This document shows, piece by piece, positions 35,481 through 45,960 of a DNA stretch of 64,000 nucleotides. The stretch is from positions 24,118,001 through 24,182,000 of the forward strand of contig NC_046675.1 in the NCBI RefSeq assembly GCF_003369915.1, in the 5' to 3' direction. The translations under genes were made by a program, and so were the position numbers. Each line of letters begins with the position of its first letter. Position 1 is the first letter of the stretch. Under the pieces are notes generated by a model. The model was not told the DNA's origin, did no database searches, and was given only the letters and a program-made list of their open reading frames with translations. This DNA is from Drosophila miranda (lineage: Eukaryota; Arthropoda; Insecta; Diptera; Drosophilidae).

Positions 35481-37099
35481 TTGTGCTTTTTATGGGAACA
35501 TAAACATCACTTGCATTACGCATTTTTGTGACTCTCCTTATTTGGATCATAATTAAACATCCCCGATAGATACTTAATATTCCATCCACAAGATTTCACT
35601 ACTACATCCTGGAGCTCTGAAAGGGATGGGTGCACCTCCCTTTGGCTACTGCCTCTCTTCCAAGGGCCAGTGTGATCCCCTGGAAATGGGGCACTTGATA
35701 GCCATTTCTATCCCACATTCGACACGCTACTATATTGCTGGAGTGTTTGTCTTGGGCTCATGACTGCGTCGCTCTCTGGAGTCTTCAAGGGATTTCTGCC
35801 ATGCCATGACATGTGTGTGTTTTTCTAATATTGAAATGAGTTTGTTGCGTTGTTTCCTCCAATGCCCGCATCACGATGTTGCCCCCCCGCCAGCAGAAGA
35901 GCTTCGTTCGATCATTTTGCTGCAATTGTGAGGAGGCCGCCTTAACCCATTGCCATGTCGATTACTATGGCTACGGTGGCAGGAGGAGGGAGGGAGGGAG
36001 GGGACAGGCTGTCAATCCAATTTTAATGAAATGTGTTACTTCGATTCCCAGGCGCAATTAATTTGAAATGTTTCAGTCGAGTAGGCATGCCGCCCTCTCC
36101 CCCCGCTCAATCCCTTTGCCCGCATTTGGAATGCAATTCGCATGAAACATACAATATTTCCAGGGCATTCCGGAGTTTTGGTCAATGCTCTCTCTCTCTG
36201 TCTCTCTCCTGCTACTATGCAGCCCCTCCCCGGACTTTCTGTGTAGTTTGTGTCAATTGTTTGAGCCTGAATTGTTTTGGCAAATGTTTGAAGAGCAGCC
36301 ACAGCCACAGACACATATGAATACCATCTACGAGCACTCGTACATCTCTCTGTGCGGTTGAGAGGGGGCTGGGAGATCCCTGGGCTCATTGCACTCGTTG
36401 CTCTCCCTCTGTATCTGCATCTCTCTCTCTCTCTCTTTGCGCTGAGCCAACTTCCGGTTATGAGCCCAGCCAACACTGAGGCTGAGCGCACCTCTCGCAC
36501 TGCAATTCCTATTCCCATTCGTATTCCCGTTTACGCTTCAGTTGCTTGTTGCAATGCAGGCGCCTCACCACCCTCCACCCTCCACTCTCCACCAGGCCCC
36601 TCTCGTGCTATCCTTTGGTGCACTTATGCCTAAGTGCAGCCGCGCTCTACGTTTTTCAAAATTAGTTGGCAGCAAAAACAAGCAGAAGCCGAAGCCGAAG
36701 CCAAAGTCAGAGTCATAGGCACGCCAGCAACAAAATGGTTTACTTGTTAGAGGTCATTAACGTTGCCATTGTTAGTGGAGCGAATGGCGGAGACGGGAGT
36801 GGGGAGTGGGAAGCGGGAAGAGCGTTAAAGGCAGGGAAAAGGTCACCCACACACAAAGTGCTAACGGATGTGGCCCCGGCTGGCTCATTAAAATCAGATT
36901 TTTGACTCTATTTTCACTGCACAAACACAAAAGGCTGAGGCCCGACCCGCTTAGAGCTGCTTCATTAATACATGCACTAATCGTGGCTTGTTCTCACTTG
37001 AACGCGCCCGCTGAAAGAGATACATATATAAATATGCAATATAACAGATTTCTAAACCTTACTCATGATCGCCTCTCTGTTGTCTTTGATCCATTCCAG
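35481..37099. other. Non-coding region upstream of the Lac exon
   Basis: No exon was seen; in particular no immunoglobulin exon that could precede the Lac exon. Simple CT tracts lie near 36190-36210 and 36420-36440. It is presumably Lac intron or the flank of an inserted segment. Confidence 0.5.
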
Positions 37100-37641
37100 A
37101 TAGTGCCACCTATGTGGGCAACATACTGCGCATCAAGTCGGTGAAGAAGGAAGACCGCGGCACCTACTACTGTGTGGCCGACAACGGGGTCAGCAGGGGA
37201 GATCGCCGCAACATCAACATTGAGGTGGAGTTTTCGCCAGTGATAACCGTGCCACGGCCCCGTCTCGGCCAGGCGCTGCAGTATGACATGGATCTGGAGT
37301 GCCACATCGAGGCCTACCCACCGCCGGCCATTGTCTGGACCAAGGATGACATCCAGCTGGCCAACAACCAGCACTACAGCATCTCGCACTTTGCCACCGT
37401 CGACGAGTACACCGACTCGACGCTGCGCGTGATCACCATCGAGAAGCGCCAGTACGGAGATTATGTGTGCAAGGCCACCAATCGCTTTGGCGAGGCCGAG
37501 GCTCGTGTGAATCTGTTCGAGACGATCATCCCCGTGTGCCCGCCGTCCTGTGGCCAGGCGTACTATGCCGGAGCCGAGGATGTGGCTGCCACCTCCTTTG
37601 CCCTCGTGGGCATCTTGCTGGCGCTGCTCTTCACCAGATAA
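37100..37641 (+). CDS. Lac: Lachesin, last coding exon (partial gene, C-terminal 179 aa)
   Basis: The acceptor TTCCAG precedes 37100, two bases complete an Asp codon, and the frame runs to TAA at 37639-37641. The sequence covers the end of Ig domain 2 (GTYYCVADNG) and all of Ig domain 3 (LECHIEAYPPPAIVWTKDD ... DYVCKATNRFGEAEARV). It ends in a GPI-signal-like tail: small residues, a hydrophobic stretch (SFALVGILLALLF) and the end of the chain. It matches the fly Lachesin C-terminus almost residue for residue. Lachesin is a homophilic IgSF adhesion protein of septate junctions, needed for tracheal tube size and the blood-brain barrier. The exons for Ig1 and the first part of Ig2 are not found in the preceding 8 kb. 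Either the upstream intron is very long, or this is a transposed fragment. Confidence 0.9.
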
Positions 37642-37841
37642 GCCAATGGTCCCCCCACTGACTCTGACTACAAACGCTCCAAGTCCAAACCATCAATCAG
37701 CCCTCGAATACATAAATATATACTATACATAGATATAATATATAGCAACCTACATCATATACAAATCAATCCAACAGACGTCGCAAAATGATTCGATTCT
37801 CTTTTCCTCTGTTCCTGACTATTTTTTGTAGAGTCTGTTTT

Positions 37842-38952
37842 TATACCCGATACTCAAAATGAGTATTGGGGTATATTAGATTTGTGGTAAAAGTGGATGT
37901 GTGTAACGTCCAGAAGGAATCGTTTCCGACCCCATAAAGTATATATATTCTTGATCAGCATCAATAGCCGAGTCGATTGAGCCCTGTCTGTCTGTCCGTC
38001 CGTCCGTCTGTCCGTCTGTCCGTCCCCTTCAGCGCCTAGTGCTCAAAGACTATAAGAGGTAGAGCAACGTTGTTTTGGATCCAGACTTCTGTGATATGTC
38101 ACTGCTACAAAAATATTTCAAAACTTCGCCCCGCCCACTTCCGCCCCCACAAAAAACGAAAATCTGTGGCATCCACATTTTTAAAGATACGATAAAACCA
38201 AAAACGCAGAATCGTAGAGGATGACTATATGTTCTAGAGTGTAAAATCTCAACCAGATCGTATAATTATTATAGCCAGAATCAAGAAAACAATTTCATTC
38301 TTTCTCGCTCTGTCTCTCTCTAACACACAGGTTTCATGGTCGGCTTTGCCAATTGCAAAATATGAGTTCAAGGATCTCAGAACCTATAAGAGCCAGAGCA
38401 ACCAAATTTGGTATCCACACTCCTGTGATATCGGACCTTGACCGTTTCGTGTCCAAATTTCGCCACACCCCCTTCCGCCCCCGCAAAGGACGAAAATCTG
38501 GGGCATCCACAAATCTCAGAGACTATTAAGGCTAGAGTAACCAAATTTGGTATCCGCACTTCTGTTAGATCTCACTATAAAACGTATATCTCAGAATTTC
38601 GCCCCACCCCCTTCCGCCCCCACAAAGCACGAAAATCTGTTGCATCCACAATATTGCAGATTCGAGAAAACTAAAAACGCAGAATCATAGATAATGACCA
38701 TATCTATCAGACTGCTGAATCTGGATCAGATCGGATCATTTTTATACCCAAAAGGAACAAATCAATTTGCACTGGCTACGCAGCGCCCGACGTCACGCTC
38801 AGACTGATTTTCTGTCTCTCTCGCACGCACTCTTTGTCGTGTCGTTTAATATTGGCTGCGTCTGCCGGAGGAGAGCCAAATACAGACTAAGTATCGGGTA
38901 TAACTGTAGAGTTGCGGTGTCCGCAGCAACTCACAACGTTCCCCCTCGTTGT
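37842..38952 (+). mobile_element. SGM/ISY-type Helitron-like element, best copy
   Basis: The left end begins TATACCCGATACTCAAAATG and an inverted match AGTATCGGGTATAA is at 38890-38903. Further sequence shared with the copy at 34.1 kb runs to about 38952 (AACGTTCCCCCTCGTT). Inside are a GTCTGTCCGTCC run (37990-38030) and three blocks carrying ACCAAATTTGGTATCC followed by CGCC...CCCCTTCCGCCCCC. There is no protein-coding frame. It sits about 200 bases past the Lac stop codon, between the convergent genes Lac and dgt5. Family name by recall. Confidence 0.7.
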
Positions 38953-39520
38953 TTCTGTTTCCTTTTGCTTTTCCGTTTCCGTTTCGCCCTGTCCAATCTT
39001 CAAACGTCCAATATTATGTCTTAAGTTAAGTACGCTAAGTGAAAGGGCCCACCATAACTACGATATAGTTTTTTAGAACCGAACCCAAAAGCTGAATCAA
39101 GCCCAGCCACCACATTCGTCCGCTTTGTTTTCTGATCTGGCTCTGTATATGTTTTAAATATGTATTTTATTCTAAGCAAAAGACAATGACGACGACGACA
39201 ACGACGACGAAACATCACAGCATTCCAATTACACAACAAATTCATATCCGAATGAAGGCAAGCAACATCGTTGTGTACATCATTAGCTCCTAAGCGCAAC
39301 TCGAAATTCTATTGAATACCGACATATTGTATGCCCAATTTGTAATGAGGGCGCAACAAAAAATCTATTTCGACTTTGTACTAAAATATAAAAACAAAAA
39401 CAAAACAAACAAAAAATGAATAAAAATATATAAAAGTAAGATTTATAATTTATTTTCCCTTCGAGGGATGTATCCATCTACAAAGTATTTTGAGCTTATG
39501 CATTCTAAGAATTGCCTGAA
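38953..39520. other. Short gap between the repeat and dgt5 3' end
   Basis: AT-rich sequence with CGACGA repeats near 39188-39212 and candidate poly(A) signals. It may hold the displaced end of the Lac 3'UTR and the dgt5 3'UTR. No coding sequence was seen. Confidence 0.5.
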
Positions 39521-41820
39521 TTATTTAGTGGCCATAACCGAGCCCTCCATGGTGGCCATGCGATAATACAGATTGAACTCCGATTCGTAGTCGGAAAAGG
39601 TGCCGTTGCTGAAGACCTTTGTGGGAGGCACGTAGCGATTCAACGGATTCTCGAGTATGAAGTGATAGATGCGCTCAGCCTTCTCCAACTGAAGTCTGGA
39701 CTTCACGGCGATGCCCGTTATGCTGTCCAGCTTTTGTTCGATTTTGTCCTGCTGGCGACGTGCCTTCAGCTTCAAATCGTGCGGATCCACTGTGGAGAAG
39801 GGGTAACAACGGAGTCAGACACGGAAATGATACAAAATGTCTACTCGGAAGGGTCGAGAATGCGAGCTTACCAATTAACGGCTGCAAACTCAATTTCAAG
39901 TCAGACGTGTGTGCGGCAATTGCCGACGCCCACAAAATGCGTTTACGGACTTCCTGCAGGGCCCTGAAGGGTGTCAGCAGATGGCCCGGCACCAGTTGAA
40001 CGGTGGAGGCCAGCTCCTGGGCTTCAACGATGAGCGGATTGGCCGACAGCAAACCAGCGCTACCAGAGAAGAGAAATATTAAATATTAATTGCATTCATG
40101 TTGGGGGCTACGACTCTGACCCCCACTTACCAGGATCGGGGTACGCAGCTAAACTTTACCAGCGGCATTTCGGCGAACGTGTTTAGTTCGAGAAGGTGGC
40201 AGGGCACAAGGGTGCCGGGCCCAGATGTGAGAGTAACTGCCGAGCCGGCTGCTCCCGGCACCAGAGTGGAGTTGGCAATGCTGTTGTTGCCATCGAACTC
40301 AAGCTTGGTGCTACAGAACACACTGTCGTTGGCCATGTAGAAGCTTTCCGAGCTCAGCATCGACATGTTGTTGACCTTTAGCTTGGTGCTGATCAGCTGA
40401 GATTTGGCATTCTGGCTCTGGGTGGCTGCATGCATGTCATCGAGCAAGTTCTTCATCATGTTCCTCGAGTATAGGATCTTCTCCTTTATCTGCGAGAGCT
40501 GGCCCATATCTTCCTGTATGCGATTGATGGAGGTGCTTCCTGCGCTGTACACCTGTTTCACGGAGCTTAGAATTAGGTCGTGATTTTCGAGCTGCTTGGC
40601 GCCGGCTTTCAGCTCCTGGCGCAGCTGCTCAATTTGCTCGACGAGGAAATCGTTGCGGGCTATATTGAAAGTTCGCATGGTAAACTGCACAAGAAAGTCG
40701 CTGATTAGCTCGTCCGTGCTGTCCACGTCGGTACTGGCAATCGCATTGAAGCTGTTCACCTTCTTTTGCAGCTCGTCAACAAAAGGAGTATAGTCCTGGC
40801 AGAAGCGAGCCTCCAGCTTGACCAACTCCTTATCAGCAGAAAGGTACCTGGCCGCCAGTCCGAGCATCTCCGCCTTGGTCTTCAGAAGTTTTACCTCGTA
40901 GTTGGTCAACAGGGGCTTGGCTTTTGGGGTGTTTCCCTTATTCGCCGTACTTAGTTGCATTATGTACTGCAGCTGTTTCTCCTTGATCTTCATTATTACA
41001 TTGAAAAGTGGAGCATTAGGAGTTTTAGAAAAGATGATCCGCATTTCGTTCCAAAGCCGCTCCTTGGCCTGGGCCAATGCGTCTGCACTGTTGGTCTCGT
41101 CATTGCAGACACCATAAAATGTATCTAGCTCCTTGAGCGCCTGTTCCACTACCTTGGTGGCCCGCTTCTCGCTAGCGTTCTCCGAACTCAATTGAACTGG
41201 TGTGCTCGCCAAGATTTGGGCCTTGTTCCTCAGCTCCTGCTCATACGATTTTTTCATTGACTCCAGTTTCAGCTCCAGCATATTGCACTTTGACTCCAGA
41301 AGATCTCGCTTGTTCTTAGCTCTAATAGTTTGTATGTCTGCGAATAAGGTAGGAGGTTAGAAGATGCCATTTTTTCTGTGCATTGCTCACTCTTTGATTT
41401 GATGCTGGCGGAAAGTTTATCATACTCCTGTCTGGCATCCTTCAGAGTTTGTTCTGCCGTCTCCTTCGCCTTCGTCAGCTCCTTCATTTGTTGGAGCCTT
41501 TGAAGCTGCGGTGGTAGAAGGCTGCGCGAGGCTAGGGGCACCACCTTGCCCTTATGACGCTCCACCTGGGCGATGAGCAGATTTGCCCTTATCTCCTCCA
41601 CCTCTTCTCGAGGTCGAATACGTCTCTGCAGTTGCGCAAAAAGCTGGTGGGAGCCCGATTTGAAGATGCTGCGATCGGATATTTGACAATCATTAATGTC
41701 CTAGCGCCTATGGCTTCGAACTTACTTTCTGAGATCTTCATCGGCTGGTATGACACTGGGCGCACAGCCAAGACTTGTGGCCCATGCTTTAAATTCCTCA
41801 ATTTTATCAGAGTGTGCCAT
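39521..41820 (-). CDS. dgt5: Augmin complex subunit Dgt5 (HAUS5 family), 678 aa
   Basis: Five exons in transcription order: 41820-41726, 41668-41391, 41337-40131, 40059-39872 and 39789-39521. All borders are GT-AG, phases fit and the total is 2037 nt. The protein is almost wholly helical coiled coil. Its N-terminus shows the HAUS5 layout: a short globular start (MAHSDKIEEFKAWATSLGC), a LR...G....L.. helix and the EEVEEIRANLLIAQVERHKGK segment that corresponds to VxxIRxNLL in vertebrate HAUS5. Augmin binds spindle microtubules and recruits gamma-tubulin for branching nucleation in mitosis and meiosis. The gene is convergent with Lac and divergent from Ubc6. Its upstream region carries a GGGCACACTGA motif-1-like element near 41880 and one arm of an inverted repeat. 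The family call is firm; the exact symbol is slightly less so. Confidence 0.85.
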
Positions 41821-41919
41821 TTTTAAAAGAATTATTTTTTGTTGTTGATTTTGCGCGCGGCCATTGATCTGAACGCGTCAGTGTGCCCGCGGATTTATCG
41901 ACAAGATATACGGCCTGAC

Positions 41920-42056
41920 TCTCCGAAATATACCAAAATATACCGTCTCATTTTAAAAATATACCGTAAATATACTGACGAATTCAAGTTCTATTTTACA
42001 TATTCCTCGTTTTTGATATTCTGACGAATATTACTAGCTATATAGAACATTTAGCA
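41920..42056 (-). repeat. Inverted repeat, arm 1, upstream of dgt5
   Basis: On the minus strand it reads GCTAAATGTTCTATATAGCT, then a GAATATCAAAAACGAGGAAT block, GAATTCGTCAGTATATTTAC and a series of CGGTATATTT units. This matches arm 2 at 43644-43782 nearly throughout, in opposite orientation on the window. Confidence 0.85.
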
Positions 42057-42694
42057 CTGCCCACATAATTTTACCCCATTGATGAATAAATTTTCTATAC
42101 AATTGGTTAGTTTTTAGTCCTTGCTTTTATTGTATTTTGACTAAAACAAGGTTTAAACAAAATAGTTCAACAAAAAATCAGTCGCAATGTTGCTGGTATT
42201 TGAAGACATGATGCGTGTATAGGCCTTTGTGCACCCTATTTCGTTAATTTTATATGTAGATCAAACGCTATTTATTAAGACCTTTTCTCAATTTGAAATG
42301 TTTTTGACTTATTCATGTGTATTATTAGTATCTTGTATATATTTATCTCGATCCTGATACCTACGGAGCCTGGGATGACAAACATTTTCTCAATTCTATA
42401 ACATCCATTTCCCCCAGGGTATGTGTGCATGGAATTAGCAACATGTTTGTGTATGGAGTGAGACTCATTGTTGCAATAGCGAAACTGCGGCGAATCGGGT
42501 ATTGCCTATATCAAGCTATATAGATGCCCATTTAGCTCTATCCCATAGATAAATGCATTTTCTACAAGATTGCTTCTTTTAATTACCTTTACGTATTTTA
42601 TTTTGACTAAAATACGGGTTTCAAGTAAATGTTGCCTGAACATTGTGTATGGAATGGGACTCATTGTTGCTAAAGCGAACTGCGGCGAATAAAA
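42057..42694 (+). repeat. Repeat family R, about 1.5 units
   Basis: It contains TAGGCCTTTGTGCACCCTAT, TTAAGACCTTTTCTCAATTT, ATAACATCCATTTCCCCCAG, GGTATGTGTGCATGGAATTA and AGCAACATGTTTGTGTATGG, all shared with 34.5-35.5 kb. The AGCTATATAGATG...TTTTGACTAAAA block occurs twice inside it. Confidence 0.7.
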
Positions 42695-42815
42695 ATTTTG
42701 GTCAAGACCGAAATATACCGAAACATACCGTTTCAATTAAAAATATACCGTAAATATACTGACGAATTTTATATATTCCTCATTTTTGATCTTCCGTGGA
42801 ATATTACTAGCTAGA
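42695..42815 (-). repeat. Third copy of the dgt5/Ubc6 upstream repeat
   Basis: The CGGTATATTT units, the GAATTCGTCAGTATATTTAC-like block and the TATTACTAGCTAG end recur in the same orientation as arm 1. It is slightly shorter and is not next to a coding gene. Confidence 0.75.
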
Positions 42816-43063
42816 TATGTTGGCTGCAGCCGCCGATTCTGGCGGGCCGATTATGGCTTTCTCGTAGCTGCTTTATATACAAAATTCAGCTTGTAATGTG
42901 GCCGTTGGTGTGCGCTGCGGGCACCCTGGGTACCAGTGCTGCCAGATTTTGAGAGTCACCATAAGCTAGATTGAAGAGAAAAAAGCTAGAATAGGCTAAA
43001 CAAAAAAAAAGCTTAAACATAATCTAACAATAAAAACACATCAAAATAATGTACATATAATTC

Positions 43064-43094
<31 letters not shown>

Positions 43095-43643
43095 AATTTT
43101 TAGTGAAAGTATTGACATGATTTTATGTACTTGATTATGCCATGGCCGAGTGCTCAGCAATGTACAGCCTTTTGCTCCTCTGTTTTTGAGGACTTTCTAA
43201 CAAGAGGTATTCTGTTAGTTTGTGTCATGCTAGCATTGGACGCATATGTTTTATAGCGAAAGCATACTGCCGTAATTCCCACGACTTGGCCCCAATTGTT
43301 GACTTACAAAAGCAGCAGTACGCTTATGTGGATTCAGTTAGCACATTTCGTATTTTTTGTATGTAAATGGGCAAGCAGGTGCAATACTGTAGTGTGACTG
43401 AAACTTATCAACGAATAATTACCTTAACAGGGTGACCGTTTACGGTATTTTTAATACTTTTCGGTATTTTTGGAGGTCAAAATTGAGGTCAGTATATCGG
43501 CATATAATGGTATATTTTGTCAATTTCATCAATCTATTAAATTTCATTTTCAACGTTATATAGAAATCCAATAAAAGTAAGTATTTAAAATAGGCCAGTC
43601 AAGTAGAAAATTGATTTATTAATCTTATAAAATGATGTGCGCA
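42816..43643. other. AT-rich gap between dgt5 and Ubc6, no gene seen
   Basis: It holds a TA array near 43070-43084, a second cluster of CGGTATTTTT units at 43435-43470 and a GGGTGACCGTTTACGG block, but no exon. Confidence 0.5.
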
Positions 43644-43782
43644 TGGCTAAATGTTCTATCTAGCTAATAATATTTCACGGAATATCAAAAACGAGGAATA
43701 TGTAAAAGAGAACTTGAATTCGTCATTATATTTACGGTATATTTTTTAAAGGAGACGGTATGTTTCGGTATATTTCTGAGGG
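43644..43782 (+). repeat. Inverted repeat, arm 2, upstream of Ubc6
   Basis: The plus strand begins GCTAAATGTTCTATCTAGCT and ends in CGGTATATTTCTGAGG. Apart from scattered substitutions and small gaps it equals arm 1 read on the minus strand. It ends right at the Ubc6 core promoter motif. Confidence 0.85.
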
Positions 43783-43783
43783 T

Positions 43784-43794
43784 CGGTCACACTG
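43784..43794 (+). promoter_or_regulatory. Ohler motif 1 core promoter element of Ubc6
   Basis: CGGTCACACTG matches the Drosophila motif 1 consensus YGGTCACACTR used by TATA-less housekeeping promoters and bound by M1BP. It lies 128 bases upstream of the Ubc6 start codon, so transcription should start just downstream. Confidence 0.75.
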
Positions 43795-43921
43795 TACTGC
43801 TCTGCTCAATTTGTCCTCAATAAAATTCCAAAATTTCACTGTTTCTGTTTAAAAAAAAGGCGCATATTTGCTTAGACTTACAATTCACAATACACACAAA
43901 GTGCTAGTATCGTTGTAAAAA

Positions 43922-45960
43922 ATGTCAACACCCGCACGCAGACGTCTTATGAGAGATTTTAAAAGGTAAGAAAACGCCACGAAAAAATTAAAAGAAAAAA
44001 ACGCAAAGTACACACACTTTGAGAGACCTCGTCGTCGTATCCGTCGCTCGTTCCCCAACCCAAATCGTGCTCTGCTCCCTCTGCCCCAATACATGTGAAC
44101 GCAGAGCAGACCATTATGTCTGTATGTCGTGGAAAAGTTTGCGCAGCCAAAATATACACCCATACATATTAATGCATACATATGCATGTCTTTGACACTT
44201 GACTTTGATGTGGTGTGGTACTGCAGAAGAAGAAGAGCGCGAAAAACAAATCCAAAAGGAAAATAAAGATAGAATATGTGAAAATTGTAACAACGAAAAT
44301 TCGTCTTCCGTTTTCGCCAATTGCGTCGCAGACAAAAATCATTAACAATAGCAACCATGAATGTGTGCCCCAGAGAGAGAGAGAGAGGAGACGAGAGGAA
44401 GAGCAGATCCGAAAATGTTGGGAATTGAGTCAGAGGAGAGAGCAGAAAGCAGCAGTAACAGCAGCTGCCCCAAAAGTCATTCGCATCCTGGTTGCTGCTC
44501 TCCCGCTCCCGCCACCACTCTCGCGTAACCTTGTTGACTTACGCGACAGAGATAGCAAGAATTGAGTGTGTTCCCAAATGGAATTTCATGTGATTTCGTC
44601 AGTGTATTCTCTTTTTGTCAATTAGATTTCACCCCAGAGATTGCACTTCGCACCGTCATGGCCCTGGCATAATGTCAAGGCTGCACCCGAACGAGAAGTG
44701 GGTGGCACGTGACCCTCTATTAACTGGTTTATCTCTTGGTACTCGTCCATCCATCCCTAGTCTAGTCCCTACTCCCTAGTAGTTCTTGTTTAATCGATGA
44801 TTTCATTCGTTGGCCAGAGCAGCATTTCATTTCGCATTTAGGTATTGATTTAAGCCGATTGAAGGGCGCGGTTGGGTGGTAGGTCTTTTTTGTTGTGCGG
44901 TTTCGGCTCAGTTCAGGCCACCCGCTTGTTGCAGACCGCGCCAGCATTGACCTACATTCCTTACAGATCCCCGAACAGATAACGTGCCAATTGGCAGTTA
45001 CCATATCGCGAATGGGATTCCTCTTTGGCTGGAGTTTTAGTCTGTTTATTGTGTACCTAATGTAAAGGAAAGGAAGGCACCTTAAATAATCATTTCGTGG
45101 TTACAAAATAACTTTCGCTGGACTTCAACAGAATCCTTCTTTATATTGATTACATCATACACTGCTTCAAATTACCGTGTCTCAAACAAAAGAAAAACCA
45201 ACGACATATCTAGTGCTTAAGGCACTTAAAATGGTACCGAGCTTTCGTGTTTATTTCTATTTATATATATTTACACATATTTACGCGCCATAAAAAGCCT
45301 TCTCTTAGTCACAAAGAAAGATGTTTAATAAACAGTTTATGACTAAGTCAGATATGAGCTTTTGTGTGGACTAGTAAACAGTTTCAAAGTTCAATAAATA
45401 TCATATAGATACCCAAGCAGATTTCATAATGCATTGATATTTCTAACATGTTACCACATTTCGAATCTCTTCACCAGACTTCAGGAAGACCCACCAACGG
45501 GTGTTTCGGGTGCGCCAACAGATAATAATATTATGATATGGAACGCTGTGATTTTTGGTCCACACGATACACCATTCGAGGACGGAACCTTTAAGTTAAC
45601 CATAGAATTTACGGAAGAATATCCAAATAAACCGCCAACAGTTCGATTCGTGTCGAAAGTATTTCACCCAAATGTGTATGCAGATGGTGGCATATGTCTT
45701 GATATATTGCAGAACCGCTGGAGTCCCACATACGACGTGTCGGCCATACTAACATCCATACAGGTGAGGTTCTTAATCTCAATCGTGGTATACCGACATT
45801 ATTTGTACTAATTGTTTTCGGTGTGTTCTCTTAGTCACTGCTGAGCGATCCCAATCCCAACTCACCGGCAAACTCCACCGCCGCACAGCTGTATAAAGAG
45901 AATCGACGCGAGTATGAGAAGCGTGTGAAAGCCTGCGTGGAGCAGAGTTTCATCGATTAG
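43922..45960 (+). CDS. Ubc6: E2 ubiquitin-conjugating enzyme Ubc6 (Rad6 ortholog), 151 aa
   Basis: Exons are 43922-43965, 45478-45763 and 45835-45960. Introns are GT-AG and the total is 456 nt with stop. The protein starts [20 protein letters not shown] and contains the E2 core: HPN at 78-80, catalytic Cys88 in GGICLDIL, and [13 protein letters not shown] after it. It ends [10 protein letters not shown] without the acidic tail of yeast Rad6, as in animal homologs. It transfers ubiquitin with Rad18-type and Bre1-type E3 ligases to PCNA and histone H2B in DNA damage tolerance and chromatin marking, in the nucleus and cytosol. Intron 1 is 1.5 kb and shows nothing else. The length is exactly that of the family. 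Poly(A) signals AATAAA lie near 46096 and 46430. Confidence 0.97.

Noticed and set aside
44215-44565. 116-codon frame inside Ubc6 intron 1
   Set aside because: Composition is a GA-rich tract translated; it lies inside an intron defined by two certain Ubc6 exons.
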